From Planctomycetota bacterium (GTDB taxonomy: Bacteria; Planctomycetota; MHYJ01; WSZJ01; JACPWG01): 12,479 bases of DNA. The notes under the pieces are model-generated. The model made no database searches. It was not told where the DNA came from and was given only the letters and a program-made list of their open reading frames with translations. Where the stretch lies: the NCBI GenBank assembly GCA_016220045.1, contig JACRIP010000025.1, positions 1 through 12,479 on the forward strand, read 5' to 3'. Position numbers and translations under genes: made by a program. Positions within the stretch are counted from its first letter, which is position 1; each line of letters starts with the position of its first letter. This document shows, in pieces, positions 1 to 5,903 of the stretch.

Positions 1-533
1 CCCGTCCGCCCCATCCGCCCGACCAATTCCTCGATCCGCGCCCGGTCTTCCGCCGCGAGCGCGACAAAGGTCACGCCCAGCCCGAAACCGCGCGCGTTCG
101 ACTCGATACGCACCGGACGCGCCGTGCAGGAGAGCCCCGCCAGGGCGCCGGAGAACTCCAGCTCCAGGGAGAAGGCCCGGGTCGGCAAATGGCGCCTGCG
201 CCCGCTGAACTCCCCGAGCAGCACGCCGTTCCCGCTCACGTCCAGGACCGGCGCGCGGCACCGCGCGAACAGCCGTCCGTTCGCCAATACCACGCGCACC
301 TGCGCCGCGGCCGGCAGCGCCCGGCGCAGCGCCTGCCGCTGGTCGTGTTCGACGGTGGTCGGATGCAGATAGCCGAGCCGGATCGCCGCCGCGCGCACGC
401 GCCGTCGGGTATCTTCCGGATAGGTCGAGCCGTCCACCTCCGCAAGGATGCGCGACACCGTTCCCTGGTGCATTCCCAGCGCCCGCGCCAGGTCCTGCTG
501 GGTCACCTTGCGCCGCGCCCGGCCTGCGGCCAT
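1..533 (-). CDS. LacI-type HTH / PilZ-domain fusion regulator (3' end outside window)
   Basis: The leftward reading frame is open for 177 codons from ATG 533 to the window edge, so the C-terminus is missing. Residues 9-58 are a LacI-type DNA-binding domain: VTQQDLARALGMHQGTVSRI is the helix-turn-helix, and the tail TRRRVRAAAIRLGY is the usual hinge-side helix. Instead of a sugar-binding domain, residues 65-177 look like PilZ. R66QALR70 fits the RxxxR motif, D98VSGNG103 fits [D/N]xSxxG, and the end reads GLGVTFVAL...RIEELV as in PilZ folds. By family knowledge PilZ domains bind cyclic di-GMP, so a c-di-GMP-controlled repressor or activator is a fair inference. The start is supported by AGGAGG about 6 nt upstream and a promoter 36 nt upstream. 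It is divergent from the gene at 715 and may regulate it. HTH is certain, PilZ likely. Confidence 0.82.
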   Translation of the reverse strand, partial: MAAGRARRKVTQQDLARALGMHQGTVSRILAEVDGSTYPEDTRRRVRAAAIRLGYLHPTTVEHDQRQALRRALPAAAQVRVVLANGRLFARCRAPVLDVSGNGVLLGEFSGRRRHLPTRAFSLELEFSGALAGLSCTARPVRIESNARGFGLGVTFVALAAEDRARIEELVGRMGRT

Positions 534-568
534 GCGTCACCTCCTCACCTGACCTGACAGCGCGCGCC

Positions 569-597
569 AGGATAGCCACCGGGTCGCGTCGCGTCAA
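569..597 (-). promoter_or_regulatory. sigma70-type promoter of the LacI/PilZ regulator
   Basis: On the minus strand TTGACG (592-597) is followed by exactly 17 nt and TATCCT (569-574). Transcription would start near 562, giving a leader of about 29 nt that holds the AGGAGG ribosome site before ATG 533. It is back to back with the rightward promoter at 628-656, so a regulator bound between them could affect both. Confidence 0.7.
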
Positions 598-627
598 GGC
601 CCGCCCCGCGCGCCCCGCCCCGACTTG

Positions 628-656
628 TTGACACATTCCGGACCTTCCGCTATAGT
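628..656 (+). promoter_or_regulatory. near-consensus sigma70 promoter of the two-domain linker protein
   Basis: TTGACA (628-633), a 17-nt spacer and TATAGT (651-656) make the best promoter in the window. Transcription would begin near 663, about 50 nt before ATG 715. This excludes the upstream in-frame TTG at 625, which lies before the promoter. Confidence 0.8.
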
Positions 657-714
657 ACGCCCCGGTTCACTTCCGTTCGCGTCCCGCGCTTCCCTTCCCT
701 TCCCGGGGGACCCG

Positions 715-2361
715 ATGCACATCGAACTGGTCGAAGAAGGCCGCTACCGCCTTTTCGATGAGCAGACCGAAATCGAGCTGAATCAGACGAACTTCGAGGA
801 CATCTACTACTGCCTTCCGCTCGACAGCGGCGCGCTCTTCATGCTGCTCAACGACACCATCCTGGAGACCATGACCCAGCGCACCTCCCTCAAGGGGATG
901 GTAGACCGCATGGGCGGCCTCGAACCGGCGATGAACCTGCTGCAGGAGGAGGTCAAGAACATGCCTCCGGCAGGTGCCGTAGCGCCGGCCGCGGAGGAGG
1001 AAGCCCCGGCCGAGGCCGAGGCGGAGGAGGACGACAGCTTCGTCCACGTGACCATCAAGGGCGCGCCGGCCGAGGAGGCCATCGAGGAGGCGCCGGTCAA
1101 CCTCGCGGAGGCCGACGCGGGCTCCGTCGTCGAGGAGGCGATCAGCGAAGAGGACATTCCGGTCGCCGAGGCCAGCGGCGCCGAGGAAGCCGAGCCCGCC
1201 GAGGAGATTCCGGTCGCGCCCGTGGGCAGCGACGAACCCCTGGCGGTCGAGCCCGAGGCCGAAGCCCTGCCGGTCGAGGACGTGCCGGTGGCCGAAGCCG
1301 CAGGGCCGCCTTCCGAGGTGGACGAGTTCGCGGCGTTCGGCGAGGAGGTCCGGGGGACGGACGCCTCGTCGGCCGACGAGGCGGTGGCGGGATTCGACCT
1401 GGAGGCGGCGGAGGCGGCCGCCGATGTCGCGCCCTCGACCCCTGCGCCGGCCCCGGCCCCGAAGGCCCCGGAAAAGCCCGTCGCGAAGAAGCCGGCCGAG
1501 AAGGCACCGGAGAAGCCGGTGGAAAAGCCCGCGGAGAAGCCGGCCGCAAAGGCGCCGGCAAAGCCTGCGGCCAAGCCGGCGCCGGCGCCGCCTCCCTCCC
1601 CGGACACGGCCGAGGAATTCCCCGTACTCGCCGACGAGGAAGCGGAGCCGGTCGAGATCCCGGTCGCGAAGGGCAAGGTGGCGGCGTCGAAGATCACGCA
1701 GGACTCGGGTCCGATCGAACTGGTGGCCGCCGACGACGAGGAGGAGCAGGAGGCGGAGCTGGCGGAGATTCCGGTGAAGCCGGCGGCGAAGCCCGCGGCG
1801 AAGAAGCCGGAACCGGCGAAGCCTGCCCCGGCGGCGAAGGCCCCCGAGAAGGCGCCGGAGAAACCGGCCGCGAAACCCGCCGAAAAACCGGCGGCCAAGG
1901 CGCCGGCAGCGGCTCCGGCGGCGGCCGGCAAGCCGGCGGCGAAGCCGGTCGCGCGCCCCACCGGCATGCCGAAGGAGCCGGTGCCGAGCGATCTGGAAGC
2001 GGACACGCGCATCGGTCCGCCCGGCGAAGAGGCGGAAGCCGCGCCCAAGCCGGCGGCGAAGGCCCCGGCGGCGAAAGCGGCGCCTGCGGCCAAGGCGCCG
2101 GAGAAACCAGGGGCGAAGAAGCCGGAGCCGGCGAAGGCCGCGCCGGCCGCGAAGGCGCCGGAGAAGCCTGCGGAGAAGGCGCCCGAGAAGGCCCCGGCCA
2201 AGGCGGCCGAGAAATCCGGCGTCAAGGTCCCGGCGGCGGCGGGCGGTGGTGGCGGCTCGGCCGGCGTCAAGATCCCGGCGGGAGCGGCGGGTGGCGGCGG
2301 CTCGTCCGGGTCAAAGTCCCGGCGGCGGCGGCTGCCGGCGGCGCCGGGGCTTCCGGCGTGA
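715..2361 (+). CDS. Ala/Pro/Glu/Lys-rich linker protein, N-terminal part of a frameshifted gene
   Basis: I do not recognise a named family. Residues 8-83 form a compact globular domain with a LPLDSGALF...ILE core. Residues 85-240 are acidic, and 240-500 are alternating PEKP, AAKP and KAPA tracts, certainly disordered. [DE][IVF]PV recurs six times (near 147, 164, 189, 301, 314 and 351). The end is glycine-rich with repeats of GVK[VI]PA. ATG 715 is chosen over TTG 625 because the promoter lies at 628-656 and a GGGGGA site precedes 715. The last residues (SKSRRRRLPAAPGLPA) look out of frame. One base is missing near 2310, and restoring it joins this frame to 2358-2849 as a protein of about 711 residues. 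No signal peptide or membrane segment is seen. A scaffold or adaptor is possible, but the function is unknown. Confidence 0.75.
   Translation: MHIELVEEGRYRLFDEQTEIELNQTNFEDIYYCLPLDSGALFMLLNDTILETMTQRTSLKGMVDRMGGLEPAMNLLQEEVKNMPPAGAVAPAAEEEAPAEAEAEEDDSFVHVTIKGAPAEEAIEEAPVNLAEADAGSVVEEAISEEDIPVAEASGAEEAEPAEEIPVAPVGSDEPLAVEPEAEALPVEDVPVAEAAGPPSEVDEFAAFGEEVRGTDASSADEAVAGFDLEAAEAAADVAPSTPAPAPAPKAPEKPVAKKPAEKAPEKPVEKPAEKPAAKAPAKPAAKPAPAPPPSPDTAEEFPVLADEEAEPVEIPVAKGKVAASKITQDSGPIELVAADDEEEQEAELAEIPVKPAAKPAAKKPEPAKPAPAAKAPEKAPEKPAAKPAEKPAAKAPAAAPAAAGKPAAKPVARPTGMPKEPVPSDLEADTRIGPPGEEAEAAPKPAAKAPAAKAAPAAKAPEKPGAKKPEPAKAAPAAKAPEKPAEKAPEKAPAKAAEKSGVKVPAAAGGGGGSAGVKIPAGAAGGGGSSGSKSRRRRLPAAPGLPA
2305..2315 (+). 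other. single-base deletion site (frameshift)
   Basis: Three other copies of the local repeat (near 2216, 2261 and 2353) read CCGGCGT[C/G]AAG, but here the text is CCGG-GTCAAA, one C short. Adding it gives GVKVPA in the frame used by the downstream segment. The base may be truly lost or may be an assembly error in GC-rich repeats. Confidence 0.7.
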
Positions 2362-2849
2362 AGGCCCCGGCCGGGAAGAAACCCGAGCCGGCGAAGGCGG
2401 GGGAGAAGCCGGGCGAAAAGGCCAAGGAAGTCATCGCGCCCGCCACACCGCCTCCGGCGGCGGCGGCGGCGGCCACCATGACCAGCGGCAAGATCGGCTA
2501 CCCCACCAAGAAGCCGGAAAAGGGCCCGGTCGCCGTGCCCGGCAATCTCGAAAAAAAGAAGGGCACGCTGGGGCTGGTCAAGACTCCCGACGGGAAGTTC
2601 GAGATCAGCTACACCGACTACAAGGTCGTGCTCTCGGCCTCGCGCTACAAGAAGCTCTTCGAGGCCATTCCGATCGACAATTCGACGCTCTTCCGCATGC
2701 TCATGTCGGAAATCCTCGAGGACGCCGAGGCCAAGGCGGCGTTCCGCAAGATCATCGCCACGGCGGGATCGTCCAAGCCGATCCTGGACGCCCTGCAGAA
2801 GCAGGTCCAGGAGATCGGGCTGGCCTCGTCGAAGCCCGCCAAGAAGTGA
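2358..2849 (+). CDS. C-terminal part of the frameshifted linker protein, second copy of the terminal domain
   Basis: This frame starts formally at GTG 2358, overlapping the upstream TGA by 4 nt, but is better read as the continuation of the gene at 715. Upstream of 2358 it already codes for VKVPAAAAAGGAGASGVKAP, which continues the glycine and GVKxPA repeats. After a Lys/Ala/Pro linker, residues 79-153 align without a gap to residues 9-83 of the upstream part. About 15 of 75 positions are identical, including G, the P.D...LF..L...ILE core, a later G and P, and LQ..V. Both termini thus carry the same domain. No catalytic motif is visible. If it were a separate gene, translational coupling through GTGA would be needed, but no convincing SD is seen. 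The start is therefore doubtful, though the coding frame is secure. Confidence 0.72.
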   Translation: MKAPAGKKPEPAKAGEKPGEKAKEVIAPATPPPAAAAAATMTSGKIGYPTKKPEKGPVAVPGNLEKKKGTLGLVKTPDGKFEISYTDYKVVLSASRYKKLFEAIPIDNSTLFRMLMSEILEDAEAKAAFRKIIATAGSSKPILDALQKQVQEIGLASSKPAKK

Positions 2850-2877
2850 GGGGGTCGGGCTGAGGGGCGGGCGGGGG

Positions 2878-2894
2878 CGCGGGGCCTCCCCGCG
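2878..2894 (+). terminator. possible terminator hairpin after the linker-protein gene
   Basis: CGCGGGG, a 3-nt loop and CCCCGCG form a 7-bp GC stem 28 nt after the stop codon. The stretch after it is only weakly T-rich (TCTGTCGTTCTG), so this is a tentative call. Confidence 0.35.
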
Positions 2895-2971
2895 TCTGTC
2901 GTTCTGCCTTCAGCGGCTGTCCCAAAGGGTGCCGGGGAAGCGGAGTCGGTGAGCAGGCGCGGGCGGGCACA

Positions 2972-3019
2972 GGGGTCCGCCCCGACGCCCACCCACGGGG
3001 AGTGGTCGGGGCGGACCCC
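2972..3019. repeat. 15-bp perfect inverted repeat between convergent genes
   Basis: GGGGTCCGCCCCGAC at 2972-2986 is repeated in perfect reverse complement at 3005-3019, with an 18-nt loop. A partial third copy (GTGTCCGCCCCG) follows at 3021-3032. It lies in the 334-nt gap between two convergent genes, where nothing else is visible except the hairpin at 2878. It may be a bidirectional terminator or a dispersed REP-like repeat. Confidence 0.6.
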
Positions 3020-3183
3020 GGTGTCCGCCCCGGGGTGGCCCGGCCGGCGCCTCTTGCGACACTCGCTTCAGGGACGGTCGCACGCGCGACGACTAGCGGC
3101 CTTGCTGCGCCGGCGCGAACGCGGACGCCTGCGCCCGCAGGTCTGCGGGGTTGGCCTCCGGCGACGCCGTGGCGCCCCCCGGA

Positions 3184-3507
3184 TCAGCGACCGAGTGCGC
3201 CCCCACGCCCACGCCCACTCCGCCCCCGTCGCCGCCGTGCGAGTTCCAGCTTGCGCGCACGCGGCCAGCGCTTGATCTCCGCTTCGCGCCGCAGGGCAGC
3301 TCCCCTCGATTTACAGCATTCGCTGTAGACCAACCGGAGCGGCAAGCGCGCGCGGGTATAGCGCGCGCCCTTGCCTGCGCGGTGCGTCGCCAGGCGGGCG
3401 GCGAGGTCCGGGGTCGCGCCGCAGTAGAGCGAAGCGTCGCCGCAGCGCAGCAGGTAGACGAACCAGGGCCGCTCGGAGTGCGCCGCGGGAGCGGGTCTCT
3501 TCTTCAT
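3184..3507 (-). CDS. GIY-YIG domain nuclease (small, YhbQ/UvrC-N-like)
   Basis: This is a 107-residue protein with a single GIY-YIG nuclease domain at residues 15-90. The two signature strands are V17-Y18-L19 and Y28-C29-G30. R38, H42 and E75 stand where the family has its catalytic Arg, supporting His and metal-binding Glu. The motif GKGARYTR and the ending REAEIKRWPRARKLEL are typical of stand-alone GIY-YIG proteins of about 90-110 residues. The last 17 residues are only Arg/Gly-rich. Such proteins cut or repair branched DNA, but the substrate of this subfamily is not settled. The ATG at 3507 sits only about 8 nt from a -10-like hexamer, so the mRNA may be nearly leaderless. An AGGGTGG ribosome site overlaps that hexamer, so only one of the two readings may be real. 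It is a monocistronic gene, convergent with the linker-protein gene. Confidence 0.88.
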   Translation of the reverse strand: MKKRPAPAAHSERPWFVYLLRCGDASLYCGATPDLAARLATHRAGKGARYTRARLPLRLVYSECCKSRGAALRREAEIKRWPRARKLELARRRRGRSGRGRGGALGR

Positions 3508-3515
3508 GACGCGCC

Positions 3516-3544
3516 ACCCTACCCGCGGCAGATCCCCTGGTCAA
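3516..3544 (-). promoter_or_regulatory. possible promoter of the GIY-YIG gene
   Basis: Minus-strand TTGACC (3539-3544), a 17-nt spacer and TAGGGT (3516-3521) match the spacing of the other promoters here. The start site would fall near 3509, almost at ATG 3507, which implies a nearly leaderless transcript. Confidence 0.4.
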
Positions 3545-3605
3545 GCGTCGCGGGTGGACCTCCAACCGCGCTGCCGGGGGTTGCACCCGCTTGCAGGGGC
3601 GGGCC

Positions 3606-3716
3606 CTAATGTCCCGTCAACGTCGTTGCTTGGGGTCGTTCAATCCGTGGCCCCTCGGGGCGCCTCACGAGGCGCCCCTACGCCGACCGGAAGAATCGAT
3701 GTTGACAGGACACTAG
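3606..3716. mobile_element. MITE-like element, 111 bp, with 33-bp imperfect terminal inverted repeats
   Basis: The left end (3606-3638, starting CTAATGTCCCGTCAACGTCG) and the reverse complement of the right end (3684-3716, CTAGTGTCCTGTCAACATCG) agree at about 26 of 33 positions. The centre holds a 9-bp hairpin (GGGGCGCCT / AGGCGCCCC, 3657-3678). It has no coding capacity. TA at both extreme ends could be a target duplication as in IS630/Tc1-type elements, but this is only an inference. Each arm carries an outward-facing TTGAC[A/G] hexamer. Confidence 0.55.
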
Positions 3717-3988
3717 CCTGTCCCCCGTAGCCGGAGGCGAGAAGGGGGAGCCCGCCCCGTAGGCCACGCGGTGCGGCCCATCGGAGCGATCCCAAGGGTC
3801 GCCCCTACACCCGGACTCGCACCCCCGGAGCCGATCTCGACGGGCCACGGGTCCGCCTTCGGCGAACGTCGGGGTGCGCCGACGCCGCGCGTTTTTTCGG
3901 TGTGTTCGGCAGGCTCGGTAGCTATCCTACCCGGCATTCCGCGCGCCCTCCTCCGCATCCCGATCGGCCCCCGCAGGACCCGCCGCCC
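3717..3988. other. intergenic stretch with repeat-like text, no gene seen
   Basis: No convincing frame is present. The stretch contains short phrases such as GGGTCGCCCCTAC (near 3796), related to the hairpin core of the 3606-3716 element, and a TATCCT hexamer at 3923-3928 that could be a -10 box for the membrane protein at 3989. No matching -35 was found. Confidence 0.4.
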
Positions 3989-5728
3989 ATGGACGATCAC
4001 CCCACGGCCCGCGCGTCCGCCCTGCCGTCCGCACCGGCCTCGCCCTCGACCACGGCATCCTCCGTCGTCGTCCTGGCCCTCACCGCCCTCTGCGTGATCG
4101 ACCTCTGCCTGTTCAAGACCTGTACCGACCTCGACATCTGGGCCCGCCTGGCGGTCGGCGAGCTCGCCGTCACAATCCAGGGCATCCCCTATCAGGACCC
4201 CTTCTCCTACACCGCCACGAAGCCCTGGATCGATCACGAATGGGGCAGCGGCCTGCTCTTTTACGCCGCCGCGCGCGTCGCCGGCCAGCACGGCCTGCTC
4301 CTCCTGCGCATGCTCTTTTTTTTCCTCACCGTGCTGCTCGTCCATGCCGTCATTCGCCTCCGCCTCTGCGGTCTGCCGGCCCCCGGCTCCGCCCCCCCGC
4401 CCTCGCCGGCCCCGCCCTCCAGCTTGCTCTTTCACCTCTTCCTCGCCTGGGGGCTGCTGCACGCCTTCGTCGTCACCGTGCGCTCCCAGATCTTCACCTA
4501 CGCGCTCTTCGCGCTCTGGATGCTGCTCCTCGAACGCGCCCGCCGCGGCCGTGTGCGCGGCCTCCTCCTGCTCCCGCTCACGGCGCTCTTCTGGACCAAC
4601 GTCCACGGGGGCGTGCTCGCCGGACTCGGCCTGATCGCGCTCTACGCCGCCGGCGAGCTGCTCGGCCGTCGTCCTTGGCGTCCCTTTTTCCTCGCCGGCG
4701 CCGCCGCCGGACTCGCCACCCTCGCCACCCCCTACGGCGTCCGCTACTGGCTCTACCTGATCGAAGCCGTCACCCTGCCGCGCACCTACATCACCGAATG
4801 GCAACCGCCCGACCTCTTCGGGCCGCTCCTGTCCCGCCTCGACCTCAAGCTCTTCCTCGTCGCCACGCTTCTGCTCTTCGCCCGCGAGCGGCTGCGCCGT
4901 CGCCCGCTCGATCCCACTGAACTCCTCGTCCTGGCGGTGACCTGCTTCCTCGCCCTACGCCGCATACGGCACATTCCCTTTTTCGTGATCGCGTCTGCGC
5001 CCTTTCTCTACGCCGCCGGCCGCCGCGCTCTCGCCGACATGGCGGCATCTTCTCCCTCCCCCGCCGCAGCACCCACCGCGTTCGCACCCGCGCCGTCCCC
5101 CTCCCCCGCCGCAGCGGGGGAGGGCTGGGGAGAGGGAAGGTCCGAGCCACCCACGCCTCCCGCACCCGCTCCCTGCCGCGCCGCCTGCTTCCTGCTCGCC
5201 CCGCCCCGCCGCGGGCTGCTCGCCCTGCGCGCCTGCGCCCTCTTCGTCGGCCTCACCCTCGCCCTCTCCCTCCCCTGGCGGGTCGCCGTGCCCCGCACCT
5301 GGCTCCCGGTGGACGGCATCCAGTTCATCGCGGAAAACCGCCTCTCCGGCCACCTCCTGGTCCCCTTCGACTGGGGCAGCTTCGCCCTCTGGATGCTCCA
5401 CCCGCAGTGCCAGGTCGCGATGGACGGCCGCTACGAAGAGTTGTACGACGAGACGACCTTCTGGCTGGTTCAGGCATTCTCCTGGGGCCGTCCCGGCTGG
5501 GAGCGCGCCCTGGAAACCTGGCGCCACGACCTCGCCCTGGTACCCGCCCATTCGCAGACCTGCCGCAACCTGGCGACCCGCCCCGACTGGGTGCGCCTGT
5601 GGGGCGACGACATGAGCGAAGTCTGGGTGCCCGCCGCCTCTCCCGCCGCCACTGCGCCCCCGCCCGGCGGCTGGCGCCTCCCCGATCCCGCTCGCCGCGC
5701 CCCCGACCCCTTCCGGCCGTTCCGGTAG
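3989..5728 (+). CDS. polytopic membrane protein, GT-C glycosyltransferase-like, function unknown
   Basis: The protein has 579 residues. I count at least nine hydrophobic segments (about 25-43, 102-124, 146-164, 167-182, 190-203, 207-224, 232-247, 284-298, 311-343 and 408-428). The first large loop holds DLDIW (47-51), DPFSYT (70-75) and WIDHEWGS (80-87), and later come NVHGG (204-208), RRIRHIPFF (324-332), DWGS (461-464) and MDGRYEELY (478-486). This set marks a family of large bacterial membrane proteins. An acidic residue in the first outer loop is a GT-C trait, so a lipid-linked sugar transferase is possible but unproven. Residues 353-400 are a Pro/Ala/Ser-rich insert carrying a hairpin repeat. 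ATG 3989 is chosen because the frame upstream lacks a ribosome site, but the SD here is also weak (AGGA 15 nt away). It is convergent with the OLD-nuclease cluster. Confidence 0.78.
   Translation: MDDHPTARASALPSAPASPSTTASSVVVLALTALCVIDLCLFKTCTDLDIWARLAVGELAVTIQGIPYQDPFSYTATKPWIDHEWGSGLLFYAAARVAGQHGLLLLRMLFFFLTVLLVHAVIRLRLCGLPAPGSAPPPSPAPPSSLLFHLFLAWGLLHAFVVTVRSQIFTYALFALWMLLLERARRGRVRGLLLLPLTALFWTNVHGGVLAGLGLIALYAAGELLGRRPWRPFFLAGAAAGLATLATPYGVRYWLYLIEAVTLPRTYITEWQPPDLFGPLLSRLDLKLFLVATLLLFARERLRRRPLDPTELLVLAVTCFLALRRIRHIPFFVIASAPFLYAAGRRALADMAASSPSPAAAPTAFAPAPSPSPAAAGEGWGEGRSEPPTPPAPAPCRAACFLLAPPRRGLLALRACALFVGLTLALSLPWRVAVPRTWLPVDGIQFIAENRLSGHLLVPFDWGSFALWMLHPQCQVAMDGRYEELYDETTFWLVQAFSWGRPGWERALETWRHDLALVPAHSQTCRNLATRPDWVRLWGDDMSEVWVPAASPAATAPPPGGWRLPDPARRAPDPFRPFR
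5099..5124. repeat. 11-bp hairpin repeat inside the membrane-protein gene
   Basis: CCCTCCCCCGC (5099-5109), a 4-nt loop and GCGGGGGAGGG (5114-5124) form a perfect hairpin, translated as SPSPAAAGEG. A second partial copy of its left arm lies about 43 nt upstream (near 5056). This looks like a dispersed intergenic palindrome that entered the frame without breaking it. Confidence 0.6.
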
Positions 5729-5903
5729 GCTCGCCGCCCGCAAGCGGCGCAACTCCTCGCGCGGCTCGATGCCTTGTTTGGCACAGCACCGGCGTGGCGG
5801 CAATGATGGAGTGCGGAGTCTCCGGACAACTGATTCGCCGATGCCGTCGGGGGGACGAAGATGCGAACTGGGGCCGGAGGTCGAGGCGTGGATGCACGAG
5901 TCA

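Noticed and set aside
625..714. TTG start at 625 extending the linker protein by 30 residues
   Set aside because: The consensus promoter at 628-656 lies inside this stretch, and ATG 715 has its own ribosome site.
807..2270. Minus-strand Gly/Ala/Ser-rich frame opposite the linker protein
   Set aside because: It is a shadow of repetitive GCG/CCG codons on the other strand, with no start signals.
5729..5903. Gene fragment in the gap between convergent genes
   Set aside because: Short frames on both strands show no recognisable domain, ribosome site or codon pattern.
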